A stretch of DNA of 22,675 bases, from contig BFEA01000858.1 in NCBI GenBank assembly GCA_003427395.1, positions 117,272 through 139,946 on the forward strand, given 5' to 3'. Below are positions 9,650 through 20,276 of the stretch, in pieces. Every line of letters starts with the position of its first letter. Position 1 is the first letter of the stretch. The translations under genes and the position numbers were made by a program. Source of the DNA: Chara braunii. Lineage: Eukaryota; Streptophyta; Charophyceae; Charales; Characeae. The notes under the pieces are model-generated. The model had not been told where the DNA came from. It worked only from the letters and a program-made list of their open reading frames with translations, and made no database searches.

Positions 9650-10790
9650 ATGCCACATCTCACCCTTGGAATGCTAATGCAACACATGTGCCACATTAGC
9701 ATCAAGAGCCAGCACGACCTTTTGGTGGGATGACACGTCAGCAATGCCTGAACTGCCAACTCATCCACCACTGGTGTGCCACATCAGATCGAAGTAATAC
9801 GGCTGGAGTATGGAGCGCCACGTTAGTAGGTAAGTCGTGATACAGGTACGTGCCACGTCAGGCAATACCCTGACAATCCTAGGATCCCACGTCAGCACCC
9901 CTGCGCTATGCCACGTAGGCAGCGCGCCACGTCAACAGCCTCGATACCCACTCTCTCTCTCACCAGCGCCATATCAACCTTCTGCCAGCGATCCTATCGC
10001 CGGTATCTTGCCAGGTCAGCAACAAAGTGCCACGTAAGCAATGTCGCCGTCTTCACTTCAAGCTGTCTACGTCATCATCTTCAAGGGAACGTGCGCGCGA
10101 GCGTGGAAATCAATGTCTAGACTCGTGGTAGTAATTGTGCGCGTTAATAAACACATTTCTCTCCTTTCACGCGTGGCACCTCCCTCTTACCTGGGCGCCA
10201 CTTGGCGCCTGACAGCAAATCGCGACGAAGAAGGTATGCTCCAATACCAAATTGTAATGAACCCAGTCTGTAAGATACTTGCCAGATGTCGAAATACAAA
10301 CTAACTCAACTTTGAACAATGTCTTCAATAATCATGTATGTGATCTCTGATACAATGTCTCGTTTCCAATAGACGAAGAGAGTGGAGGGGGAATAAACAG
10401 ATTAGAAGGTGGAAAAGATAGTACCCATCAATGACCACAAAGGGAGTAGCCCAACAGTTCCCACTCCTTCTTCGGGCTTCCCTTCTCCTCCACATCAGCA
10501 AAACAGTATCCAGTAACGAGCCTGGCAGGTCCTGATCACATCGAAGTGCCACGTGGCACAAATCTCTCATGAAGATGTTGGAGACAATCAGCACCGCACC
10601 GTATCGACATCACCCGCAGGTAAGTATCCCCATGCCTCTCAATCATCCACAGATCCTGATCTCCCTCCTTGTCGCGTCCAACTCAGCAATGTAGACAATG
10701 TGGCAAATGACACGTCAACAATGAAGACAGAGTGGCATGCGCCACATCAGCAATGTCGAAGACAGCGTGGCCTTGTGCCACGTCAGCAGA
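9650..10790. repeat. Spacer with about 16 scattered GCCACGTCAGCA-like motifs
   Basis: Variants of the 12-mer GCCACGTCAGCA lie on the plus strand near 9651, 9690, 9732, 9778, 9817, 9852, 9886, 9910, 9926, 10010, 10029, 10548, 10709, 10741 and 10777, plus weaker ones. Best matches are 10777-10788 (perfect), 10741-10752, 9886-9897 and 10029-10040. Spacing is irregular, so it is not a simple tandem array. Many contain the ACGT core bound by plant bZIP factors (CCACGTCA is a G/C-box hybrid), but binding is only a possibility. No coding signal is seen. It separates ORF1 from ORF2 and may be element spacer or a separate insertion. Confidence 0.7.
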
Positions 10791-10829
10791 GGCTGGCGCT
10801 GAAGCAGAAAGCGCTAACATGCAGGCGTC

Positions 10830-11852
10830 TTGTTATCTTGTACCTCTTGGGCGTTCTTTTTCTCTTTTGTCTTCTCAGTAGGTGTGTTGAAGAAGCCCTC
10901 GTATGCCCGTTCGGTCTGTCTTCTTACGAGTCCCGCCACCATCTCATACTTCTTTGTCGATCGTATTGCCTCCTTTTCGCACAACTCCCGTAGTTGAGAA
11001 ACTTTCTTCGCAGAAAACTCTTTGTGTACCGCCAGAGTCTACTCGATCAGACCATCTCGTGACCATCCCACAACTATTCCTATATAGCCTCCGATGAGCG
11101 GTGTCCTGGGCTCACCGCCGTTCTTCGTCGGTGTTGTCGGTGTTGTCGCTTGGCGTGAGCATTCACCTACTTCGAACGTCCTAGTCTTTGTTTTCTTCGG
11201 TTGACCCTTAGTCAACTTCTTCTTTGACTTAGCCTTCTGCTTCTCCTCTCGTAACTTCTGAGCGATTCTTAGAATCTCGTCGTTCGTGTTACCGCTGGAG
11301 TCCTCGGAAGTAGACCTGCTATCATTGGTATCTGAGCTCTTAGAAGACTCTATTACTCGTTTCCCTCCTCTTCGCTTCTTGGAATGCCTACTCGATCTCC
11401 TCATGGTCTTCTCCTTCACGATAGTCTTGCTCCTTGGTGACAACCTGGGGCTAGTGTTCCTCGCGACGATTGGGCTGATGCCCTTGGCTGCTTCTCATTT
11501 GTTCTCATTTGCCTTCGTTGTTGCCTCATGTTGCTGCTTTCTCCATTTCTCTTCGATTTCCGGTTGGAGTTGGAGCTCCATTTCTTCCGTCCTTCTCGCT
11601 ATGTCAAGCTCCCTCTTCCTCTCCTCTTCTTTCAAATGTCTTTGCTCCTCCTCCACACGCTTTTTTCTGTTCTTCCTTCTTTTCCTCCATTAGTTCCCTT
11701 ACGAACGTGTGTACCTCATCTTCCTGTTGGTGGCGTCTTCCCCGCTTAGACCAACAATCGCGCGCGATATGACCAGACTTCCTGCACTCATAGCACGTGA
11801 GGGGTCCTCCATTCCCATATCCCCCATTCCCAGAATTGTTCCCGTTGGTCAT
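10830..11852 (-). pseudogene. Gag-like ORF1 with CCHC zinc knuckle, coiled coil and SAP-like segment
   Basis: The frame opens at the Met at 11852 after a Gly/Asn-rich start and has CYECRKSGHIARDC (CX2CX4HX4C zinc knuckle, about residues 20-33). A Glu/Lys-rich coiled coil follows (VRELMEEKKEEQKK). A frameshift near 11640 moves to the frame that holds 11443-11039, with a TGA near 11495; this part is basic and Ser-rich (RRSSRHSKKRRGGKR). After an in-frame TAG at 11039-11041 the same frame goes on with FSAKKVSQLRELCEKEAIRS and YEMVAGLVRRQ, which fits the SAP DNA-binding helix-turn-helix pattern. A nucleic-acid-binding ORF1 protein for the downstream RT is the natural inference; it could also belong to another element. 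Confidence 0.65.
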
Positions 11853-12141
11853 ACTGTAAAACGTTGTTTTGGATACTTACAAAAACCTCTAGTCTACCGC
11901 ACCTCTCACCTTCGTAGGTTGCGATGGTCTATCTGTGACGACGTTACCTGGTCCTCGCTCTTCCTCTCGAAACACTGAGTGGAAAACTATCCTAGCCAAT
12001 GTACTGCTAGAAAGAAAACTTTAGTCCTAGTTATTCCTCTAGACTAAGTAACTCATAACTAAAACAGATACAAAAACCGAAAACGAACTAGCTAACATAG
12101 CCACCGTAAAGCTAGAAAGAAAGACTCTGGTTACTATGTTC
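11853..12141 (-). other. Leader between upstream terminal repeat and ORF1
   Basis: Non-coding. On the minus strand it contains GTAAGTATCC and, 20-odd bases later, a TTTTACAG just before the ORF1 start. These look like splice donor and acceptor words, but the interval is too short for a normal intron. A small hairpin TCCCA-GTAG-TGGGA lies near 12140-12155. Confidence 0.4.
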
Positions 12142-12439
12142 CCAGTAGTGGGAGACTGCGGCAACAGTCTGGTGGAAGACATAGTGACGGAGGGCTGTAT
12201 GATACACACTCAACAACAAATTTGTAGAGAGTCGAACAAATCCACAAGGCAACCCCCCCGTTTGGCACATACGAGAGAATACAACCTTGAGAATTCGACC
12301 TTCGAATCAAAACAAAAGCTCATACTTCACGTAAGATACAACATCTCACGTCACCATAACTGGATCTCCCTCTAATAACGACATAGCAATATCCTTCTAC
12401 CGGTTTCATCTGCCTGCTCCTGCGGAATCATCAGGAAGG
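12142..12439 (-). repeat. Upstream (5') terminal repeat of the Penelope-like element, cut by the Ty3 insertion
   Basis: Direct copy of 5935-6227 (about 90% by eye). Any further sequence of the repeat upstream was displaced when the Ty3 element inserted at 12440. Confidence 0.85.
12393..12439 (-). ncRNA. Hammerhead ribozyme motif, upstream copy
   Basis: On the minus strand: stem I 5' arm CCTTC (12439-12435) pairs perfectly with GAAGG (12397-12393). Between them lie the core CTGATGA (12434-12428), a 20-nt stem-II loop region, GAA, the palindromic stem III ACCGGT (12404-12399) and the cleavage-site A (12398). Predicted cleavage is between 12398 and 12397. Stem II is weaker than in the downstream copy (C-A in place of C-G). 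All invariant core bases are kept in both copies. Confidence 0.78.
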
Positions 12440-13698
12440 TGTTATGATTCTGGTTGTCTGTTGTCTGAACACCAACACTCACTCACACAGACTTCGAGGT
12501 ATGCCCATACATACACATAAGGAAGGGGAGAGGATAGGAGTATCACACCGCACAGGGAGAGATTAACACAACGGAAGACTTGACCATGCGATATGACAGG
12601 GTACACCGAAAGTGCAATTCACTCCACTCAATCCTCACAACCAGTCATAAAGAAAAGCCGAGTAGATCACATCCAGGAAACAATGAAACGAAGATAGTCC
12701 AAATACAGTATCACACTGTTTATTGAACTCAGAGTCTAGAATTGTGAGAATAACTTCAGACCTACAGTGCGCTGCTAAAAAATGAGCAGCGCTTCACTCC
12801 CCAACCTTGAGTAACCACTCGTGACACCCTTGAGCCCCTGAAGCATCAAGCGCCACCCAATTACTGCCCCCAGAGAGCAGCGCCACCCTGAAACAGGCCT
12901 CTGAGGCCAAGCACCACGCAGAGGATGAAGAAGAAGACCAGCGCCACAGTATCTAATGATGACGAAGTGTCGGAAGACTTCCTGGGTGGAAGTCTACAAC
13001 AGCGCCACCAGATCCTGACAAGATGACCTCTCAGGAGGAAGCTGCAACTATAGCTGCAGTGCCATAACCCTGTGACCCCACTCCGGAGGAGGGTCCAACA
13101 GGGCACCAACTTCTCTCGCCTCTAGTAGACCTCAATAGCCCAGACCTTTGTTCAACCCCTCGTGCTGACAGAGTACAACGGGGGTCCTAGTTATGGTCGG
13201 CGCTCCAAAGGTCTGGCTATGTCTGTCTCCCACAACGCTGAGCCGTCATCACTTCCGTTTCACGCGTAGCGTAGCAGCGATGTACTCGGTACCAACTGCC
13301 AAAAGCCCTGAACCGATGTGCCTAACCTATCTATAGTCTACTCTGGCCTAGACTCGACCTAAACCGGACCGACTGACCGAATGGTACCGTTTCTGTTTCG
13401 GCCTCTAGGGCCTTTCCCAACCCGACTATAGGCTATAGGACCGTCTATCAGCTTAGCCCTTTAGGGCCTGTCTGTCCTAGGGGTAGCCCGGGTCTGCTAT
13501 TCGCAACTAGGATAGCTGTAGGAAATTCAGTTAGTACGAGCCTCTATTTTCTCGTATTTACAGATATGTCCCTCACGAATTTTCCTTACAGGCAGGTCAC
13601 TCGGTTAGCCCTCAGCCAAACAAAATTACGAATCTGTCCTACCTGTTGTACAACCTCGACAGAGAGAGGCTACAGACGACCAGGAACAAGTCATTGCA
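12440..13698 (-). repeat. Left LTR (3' LTR of the minus-strand element)
   Basis: 12440-12970 is matched by 20291-20795 and is certain. The inner end is not fixed because the right LTR is cut short. A TG..CA boundary at 13698 would fit the end of the chromodomain frame near 13708, but the polypurine tract there is weak. It contains four AGCGCCAC-type words (near 12848, 12876, 12938, 13000) and a hairpin, GCGCTGCT at 12769-12776 with AGCAGCGC at 12785-12792. Confidence 0.7.
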
Positions 13699-14266
13699 GA
13701 CCTACCCTAGCGTCGAAGGGATTCTCCCTTCTCCGCTGCCTCATATCTGAGGATAATAGACTTGGCGGTTTTCAGAAGTTCCTTGCGAGTAAACCAGTGA
13801 TCTTCAGTATGCGGCTGGTATTAGAACTTCACAAGTTACTCCTTATCTGGACCTGTACCTGACTCATCCTCCACATATTCCACCTCATATCCCTTGTCAG
13901 GAATAGGGGGATCAAACTGAGGAGGCCTGTCTGGAAATGCATCAGCTAATGTGAATGGCAGCAACTTAGATGCATGGAAGACAAGGTAGGTTTATAGATG
14001 TAGAGGGACATCCACTGTATAGGCTGGTCCAAATGGATCAGCTCCCACTATATCTAAGACCTGCCATGGACCCATGTATCGTGGCAGCAACTTAGGCGAA
14101 ATATCCTCCTCTCTTGACAACTCAGAATTGAGTACCCACACCCAGTCACATGTGCGAATAGTAGAGGGCGTCTGTGCCTATTAACCTGCTGAATCATAGC
14201 CTTTTGGGCTTTAAGCAGGTGGGCACGGGCGCGCTCAATGTCCACACGGTAACACCTGGTGAACAC
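13699..14266 (-). pseudogene. Integrase C-terminus and chromodomain-like remnant
   Basis: The frame 14266-14054 has RARAHLLKAQKAMIQQVNRH, the helix-rich segment that follows the integrase core in Ty3 elements. Further on (about 13920-13720) the minus strand reads GYEVEYVEDESG and then EDHWFTRKELL, resembling the strand and the SW.P..L end of a chromodomain, with stops between. Chromodomains in such elements guide integration to chromatin. Confidence 0.55.
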
Positions 14267-14299
14267 TGCAGTTCCAGGTGTCAGTGTTGGGGTAGCCTT

Positions 14300-14932
14300 A
14301 TCGATGATGTTATCGAGAGGCTGTCATGGCTTACGACCCCAATGTAACCGATCCACAAAGACCATAAAGAACACTCCTCGTGGGATGCGTAGGGTGTATA
14401 GACGTGTTATATACAAGCTGTGCATGACCCAAATGGAGATCCCAGTCCTGCTGATCTGGACCGATCATATGATGACCAGATGTCATATCCAGTAGGATTG
14501 CCATTCATTGCTGCAAAAACGAGGGTCGCGGTCACTGACTATAGAGGTGGGTGGTCCATGATGTGTGACCCACCTGTCAGCAAATGCCGCCTGGACGACT
14601 GGAACGTGAGCCTCAGTTGGTAAGGGGATGAGCTTTACGTATTTGGAGAACCGATCCACAAAGACCATAACCTAACGCATCCCACGAGGAGTGGTCCTAC
14701 CCAAATCAGTAAATTAAATAGACACTGACTGTGCAAGAGCATCAGGGATAGGTAGTGGTTTGAGTAGGCCAAGGGAAGGTCGGCGTACCACCTTATTCCT
14801 TTGGCATAACTCACAGGTTTCCACATAGCGCAGCATGTCACTCCTCGTTTCCTTCCAGAAGAAGCACCGCGACAGGGCTGCATATGATTTGAGGGCTCCA
14901 AAGTGACCACGAGCATCATAACACTCTGACAT
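14300..14932 (-). pseudogene. Integrase zinc-binding and core domains, with internal deletion
   Basis: The frame 14932-14714 has a zinc-binding HHCC domain in which the first His appears as Tyr (CYDARGHFGALKSY), ending with CELCQRNK. The core follows with MVFVDRFSKY and SIVSDRDPRF (second catalytic Asp), in the frame 14668-14483. The segment that should carry the catalytic Glu (YHPQTDGQTE-like) is missing: after NEWQSYW the sequence moves to HAQLVYNTSIHPTHPT, normally well downstream. This implies a deletion of about 150 bp, and integrase could not work. Confidence 0.85.
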
Positions 14933-15082
14933 CAGGAGTGTTCTCAGCTTGCGGTTTTGGGGAATGCACAGGCGTTCCTAACCTACGTTGTAAGTATACA
15001 GCAGGTCTGAAACCAGAGTATATCCTGGTTCAGATGCAGGATCATCCTAGAGATTCCTCACTATAGGCCCAAAAATCGCTTC

Positions 15083-15875
15083 TTAGGGCAACAATCGGGC
15101 AATGGTCTGACGAGGCTTATCTCCAAAGGAGTGAGTGAAGATCAAGAATAGAGCGTCAGACCTACGAGAAAGGGCATTTGCTACTCGATTGTAGCAGCCC
15201 TTCTTGTGTTTCAGTTCAAAGTCAAACATGTCAATGAACTGAATATAGCGAGCAAGCTTGTCATTCAGTTCTCCCTGGGACTTCATTGTAGGGTGGAATG
15301 ATCTGAGAAAATCTTGAAGTGTCTTCCCAGGAGGAAGTGCTTCCAATGCTTGAGCGCTGGCACAAGAGCATAAAGCTCTTTCTCATAGGTAAAGTCCTGC
15401 AACTTCTTTGTTTTGATCTTCTTGCTCATGTATTCGATAGGCTGCAGACCATTCTCATCATCCTGTTGAAGTACCGCCCCTACACCATACTGACTCACAT
15501 CAGTGGTAAGCACAAAAGGCAAGGTCGGGTTAGGTAACTTTAAAACAGGGGCACGAATCAAGGCCTCCTTGAGACATGTGAAAGCCTCCTAACACTTTGA
15601 TGTCCAAAGAAAGGAAGTGTCTTTCTTTGTGAGATCGGTCAAGGGAGCTGCGATAGAAGAGAAATTATGAATGAACTTCCTGTAATAAGATGCAAGCCCT
15701 AAGAATGACCGGACATCACGAATGTTAGTGGGCCTCGGTCAGTCCTGAACTGCAACAACTTTCGTTGCTTCAAGAGCTAACCCCTCTCCAGAAATGGCGT
15801 GTCCCAGATAGACCACAGAAGGACCCCAAAAAAGGATTTCTCCCTGTTGATCGTATACTGGTTATCACGTAAGGC
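15083..15875 (-). pseudogene. Ty3 RT C-terminal part and RNase H
   Basis: After the TAG at 15876-15878 the minus strand reads ALRDNQYTINREK, then, after a frameshift near 15835, VVYLGHAISGEGLALEATKV and RDVRSFLGLASYYRKFIHNF, both typical of the Ty3 RT connection. Stops interrupt it near 15740 and 15590. The RNase H domain follows with TTDVSQYGVGAVLQQ (first catalytic Asp), YEKELYALV (Glu) and FSDHSTLQ (Asp), then a frameshift near 15340 and LARYIQFIDMFDFELKHKKG ending in NALSRR. Confidence 0.85.
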
Positions 15876-17063
15876 CTAGAGGACCAGAGCTAGATGTTGC
15901 TCATGCTCCTGGGAAGATCGACTGAATACCAGGATATCATCCAAGTAGACAACTACAAATCTGTCCAAGTAAGGCCCGAGTATGTGATGCATCTCTGTCT
16001 AGAGACCGCCTTGGGCATTGCAAAAACCGAATGGCATGACCAGGTACTCATAGGTACCATACCTGGTCTTGAAGGCTGTCTTGTGAACATCGCCTTCAAC
16101 CATCTCAATCTGGTGGTAGCCAGATTTGAGATCAATCTTGCTAAAAATGGTACAACCCTTCACCATATCCAACAGATCATCAATACGAGGAAGGGGCTCT
16201 GTAGACCTAATCGTGATTTTGTTGAGACCTCTATAGTCCACGCACATCCTGAACTCACCATTCCCCTTTGGAACAAAGAGGACTGGTGCCCCAAACTCAG
16301 ATATGCTGGGCGGGATCCAGGCTTTGCTGGTCAGGGTCTCCAACTGTTTCCTGAGCTCATCAAGTTCAGCAGGTGAAATCCTGTAGACTCGGCCCTTGGG
16401 AGGGACCGAACCAGGCAGGATCTCAATCTTATGTTTGGTCTGCCTATGGATAAGTCCAGTAGGCTCCTCCATAAGATCTGAGAAACGGTCAACAACCTGC
16501 TGAATTTGAGAGGGACAGGGAGTAGTTTCCACATCAGTTTGTTTGACATAGGCCACAAACAGACGCGTGTGGTCAGTCTGGCGCGAGAAACGCAAAAATC
16601 TGCGAGCACTCATGCAGTAACAGCTGCTGCTGACCGGATGGTTCTCATCAGCGCGTATATAAGGGCGATAAACCCCATGTCGGTCAGGTAGCTCAACCCT
16701 AGGGATCCGCCAGTCGATCCTAGGATTGGTGACACCAAGCCACTGCATAGGGAAGACAAGGTCAAAGAGGACATAAGGAAACACATAGAAATTCAGACGA
16801 TGCCTGATTTCTCCCTGCTTGTCAAAGGACACAGGTAGGCTCTTGACAACAGCTGTGATCCTGATTGTGGAAGAGTCACCAATGCGAACCTCTATAGGTT
16901 GTCGCAATTTCACTAACCTTTGATCCAAGTGCAGCGTGCTGACTGCCTTGGGAGATATGAAGTTGCGAGTAGCCCCACAATCTAAGAGTCCTTTGATCTT
17001 GGCTCCCAGGATAGAGGTTCGAAGCAGGATGAGTTCTGACCTATGCTTTTTCTTCTCCTGCAA
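15876..17063 (-). pseudogene. Ty3 protease and reverse transcriptase
   Basis: A 354-codon open frame (17063-16002) has the aspartic protease motif [12 protein letters not shown] (Asp at residue 28, Cys in place of the usual Ser) and then the RT with [32 protein letters not shown] (catalytic Asp) and [15 protein letters not shown] at 15999-16001 interrupts, but the same frame continues to the catalytic YLDDILVFS (YLDD at 15936-15947) and stops again at 15876. Protease cuts the polyprotein and RT copies the element RNA. Confidence 0.92.
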
Positions 17064-17280
17064 GGACAGAAAAAGGTCAGCAAGGCACTGCGCATCCTCC
17101 TCCTCCCATGTCTAGACCCTGAAGATGCAGCTCCAACAATAGAAAAACCAATGAGAGACTGTGAAGATTCACCTTCATCAAAAGGGGAATCAGCACCGGT
17201 GGAAGGAGCTGTTGTTTCCACCTATCTCTGCTCTAGTTTTTTGAACTAGAGCTGCTTGCAGACCTGCGAGGCATGTCGGG

Positions 17281-17319
17281 ACAGTCTTTTAAGAAATGGT
17301 CCCCCTCGCATCTCATGCA
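17281..17319 (-). pseudogene. Gag nucleocapsid zinc knuckle
   Basis: Minus-strand reading ICMRCEGDHFLKDCPDMP gives CX2CX3HX4C, one residue short between the second Cys and the His compared with the usual CX2CX4HX4C. It lies between the Gag body and the protease as expected. Surrounding frames between 17100 and 17770 are broken by stops. Confidence 0.75.
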
Positions 17320-17769
17320 GATACCCTTGTCCTTTCTCTTCCTCCAGACCCCCTCCTGGATCCTGAGTGCATGTCAGGGGAAGGTGGAAGGATCAAGGGG
17401 GTCAGTTGGCCAACGGACGTCTCGTGGTAGTGGTACTCTCTGGGCACCAGGGGAAGAGGCACGTCCTTTACCCTTCCCCTTGCTGCTGGTTGGTGCTTTC
17501 TAGGCTGGGGCCTTGCCCTTAGTCAGGCCCATCAAAGCATCAGCCAGGGCAAAAACAGCTGGATCTGCAGCAGATGATGAAGCAATCCCAGATGGAGGGC
17601 TCCCACCCCGGGATGATGTGTATCTGAACTAGACGCTGCAGCAGCAAACAGGGCTCCCTTCCTCCTTCTACGCCTGAGGAGGGTCCCTTCCTTCAGAAGG
17701 TGCTTCTTGGACATGGAGTTTGGATTCCAAGTCCAGGGTTGCTCTGCCAAAGGATCGCCAGTCCTTGTG

Positions 17770-18777
17770 GCCCTGAGAGAACAATGCTAGCTAGTATTGC
17801 TCAGGCGCTGCACGTAGGAAATGAATGAGCAGATCCTGCTCACTCATCTCTAACCTTGGAGTCGATGTCAGACTCTCAAAGGTAGAATAGAGTTTGGACA
17901 AGGAGCCGTCAAATTTCTTTTGGCCCAGGCGCAAAATTTTGTCTGCTGCCTTCCTGGCCTGCTCCTTGTCTGCAAACCTATACTACAGGCCTGTGGAAAA
18001 CCAGCCACCCCTAACCTCTGTGCCCAATCCGCCATTTCCACACCTTGCTTGCTGGAGGTAGAGGTGCGCCATTTTAGTGCAGCCCTCTCCAGATGAGCAA
18101 GGATGGCAGACACCTTCACATCCTCACCACATTTGAACCCACTCAGGTAGGTTCTTTGTGCAATTACCCAATCTGCAACGTCTGCCTTTGGGTCCTCACC
18201 AGAGAACATGGGTTGAGGGGTCAGCTTGGGCCCCTGCATATCAAACGGGTTGGAGGGCTGAGAAGATGCAGGTGAGTGGGGTATAGAGGGAGGAGATGTG
18301 GGTCTGGATTGTGGGGGTTGCTGAGGGTCTGCTTGAGAAGGCTCAGGAGAAGGAGGAACGGTCAGAGTGGTTGGGATCTTTAAGTGAGTGAAGATCAGAT
18401 CCAGTTTGGAAGAAATGTCATTCAGCTTCTTGGAAAAAGTTGAGTGATTGTTCTCCAAACTGGTCATCCTCTCACCCCAGTTTGTAAAATAAGAACGGTG
18501 AATATCATCCTGTAAAAGGATGAATTAAGCCATGTCCTTATTGTACTGGTTGGAAGTACGACTAGTTCTGATTTTCTCAACACCTGCAAATTAGCAGCTT
18601 TCTCCTGGCCTCTTTCTGAGTTGCTTCTTCTTTCTTCTTCACCTCAGCCTTTAGGGACTCAACTGCCTAGGCCTGTTGGCGGAGGTTCTCCTCCTGAGCC
18701 CGCAGTTCAACCTCTAAAGGGTCAAGCGGTATCTAAGGCTTCACATTAGAAGCCTCTCCCTTCTCAGCATCTGCCAT
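17770..18777 (-). pseudogene. Ty3 Gag
   Basis: The likely start is the Met at 18777 (MADAEKGEASNVKP), followed by a stop-broken coiled coil (VELRAQEENLRQQ, LKAEVKKKEEATQKE). The open part 18467-17868 has a Pro-rich segment and PMFSGEDPKADVADWVIAQR, typical of Ty3 Gag. A frameshift near 17990 leads to ADKEQARKAADKILRLGQKK and a final Gag-like helix block ending LIHFLRAAPEQY, then a TAG near 17793. Gag forms the particle that packages element RNA. Confidence 0.85.
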
Positions 18778-20276
18778 TTTTAATTTATCCCACAATTCAG
18801 ATAAAATAAAACAGCAAATAAACAAAGACAGACAGGAGGTAGTAAGAATTGAATTTTCTCTACAGTACTCGTTCAATTACTACCACCTGACTGCAGAGAG
18901 AAAGCTGGTTAGTCTGAGCAAGTGAGTGCTCAGTCTCTGCAGACCACTTGAGGGTCAGAGTCAGTTAAGAGTAATCTCAGCAAAACCAATTTCACGATTT
19001 TCCAATCCTGCCCTGACACATCAATTGCATGTAGTAATTGCAAATCTTGCATCAATCAATTGCAGGATGTAGTCCTGGACTGATTAGTAGAGATTAGAAG
19101 TTAGACAGAGTGGTTAATTAGACATAAGCAGGTATCCACTGATGACCAAGATGCAATGATTTACAGGAAATCCTTTTTTTAGACCTACTCTTCAGACTTC
19201 ACCACTGTATGACCCTGTATGTCATACCCTGGGTATGATGGATTACAGTTTTCACTGTAACCGACTCAAAACATAAAATCTGGATGTGCGATTTCAGACA
19301 GACGCTGCATACTGAATTGCGATTTACCAGGGACTGACATAATTGAATTCTGATGGACAAAATCAAAGTTATGATTGACCCTAGTCTAGCCAAGTTTCAG
19401 ATATGGCAGCACAAAATTCAAATTTCCACTACCACTGACAACAGGACCCTGAACAGACCAACTCACCACACAGGATGAATCTAAATACTGTAGAGTAGTC
19501 ATAGATGAGATTTGCATCAGAAAGGAGGTCAAACAGGATTAGTAGAAGTGAAAGATGATAGGTAGGGGAAGTTGGATATGGCTGTCCCACAGTCTGAATT
19601 TCGATTTTCAACTGTCTACTGACTGACAGACCATATTTCACTAATCTAAAAATAGACCCAGAATCGCCACACAGAGCAGAGTAAGGAGCACACTTACTTC
19701 AGGGTCTACTCTGAAGAAGATGCATGAAACTCTGGTTATGGCTGAGTGGTCAACCCCATCTCGCCAGTTTAATCTCCTGATGATACCTAGTGTTCCCACG
19801 TACCAAATCTCCTGAAACTTGGTGATCCAGTAGATAACCCTAAGGCGCTTCACCCCCAACTGACTGGTTCACCGAATTTGGACTCCCAGGTGCAGATAAC
19901 TGACAAATTCAGTGCAGCGTCACATCACCCTGTACTGCATTGCTGGGAAATTGGGGATCCTGACCCAATTCCACAATCGCAACCTCCTGGGATCACTTCC
20001 TTGTTAATCGCGAGTCTCCAGATGAATCGCCAGGCTAAAAGTCGCCTCTAAGAGCCTCTCAGGCCGCTAAGCACCAATCGCCAACCACTTCTGCACAACC
20101 CTAGTTAGGAGTGAATCACCCTCTGTCCAATTCTTCTCGCCAAACACCCGCCATCACCACCCTTACTGACAACAACCATGAATGCTGATGAATCGCCATG
20201 AAACTCAGCTCCAGTATCTCGCCAGATGATGATGGTTGCTCCAACTCATCAATCGTTCCAGAGTCTGGATCCAATA
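18778..20276 (-). other. Ty3 leader between primer site and gag
   Basis: About 1.5 kb with only short frames and no recognisable domain. It would hold the packaging signal of the element RNA, but I see no motif that marks it. Confidence 0.5.

Larger units (their letters stand above)
5935..12439 (-). mobile_element. Decayed Penelope-like retroelement with terminal direct repeats, ORF1 and GIY-YIG/RT ORF2
   Basis: In minus-strand order there is a terminal repeat with a hammerhead motif (12439-12142), a leader, a zinc-knuckle ORF1, a motif-rich spacer, an endonuclease/reverse-transcriptase ORF2, a 3' UTR and a second terminal repeat with the hammerhead motif (6227-5935). The direct repeats at both ends, in the same orientation and about 90% identical by eye, match the pseudo-LTRs described for Penelope-like elements; GIY-YIG plus this RT type also points there. 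The GIY-YIG domain precedes the RT, the permuted order known from the Chlamys and Naiad groups. Assignment of ORF1 and ORF2 to one element is inferred from the common strand and the enclosing repeats. The spacer could be a separate insertion. The element is dead: ORF2 alone has at least four in-frame stops and several frameshifts. Confidence 0.75.

Noticed and set aside
11853-11885. Mini-intron before ORF1 (GTAAGT ... TTTTACAG)
   Set aside because: The interval is only about 30 bases, too short for a spliceosomal intron without other evidence.
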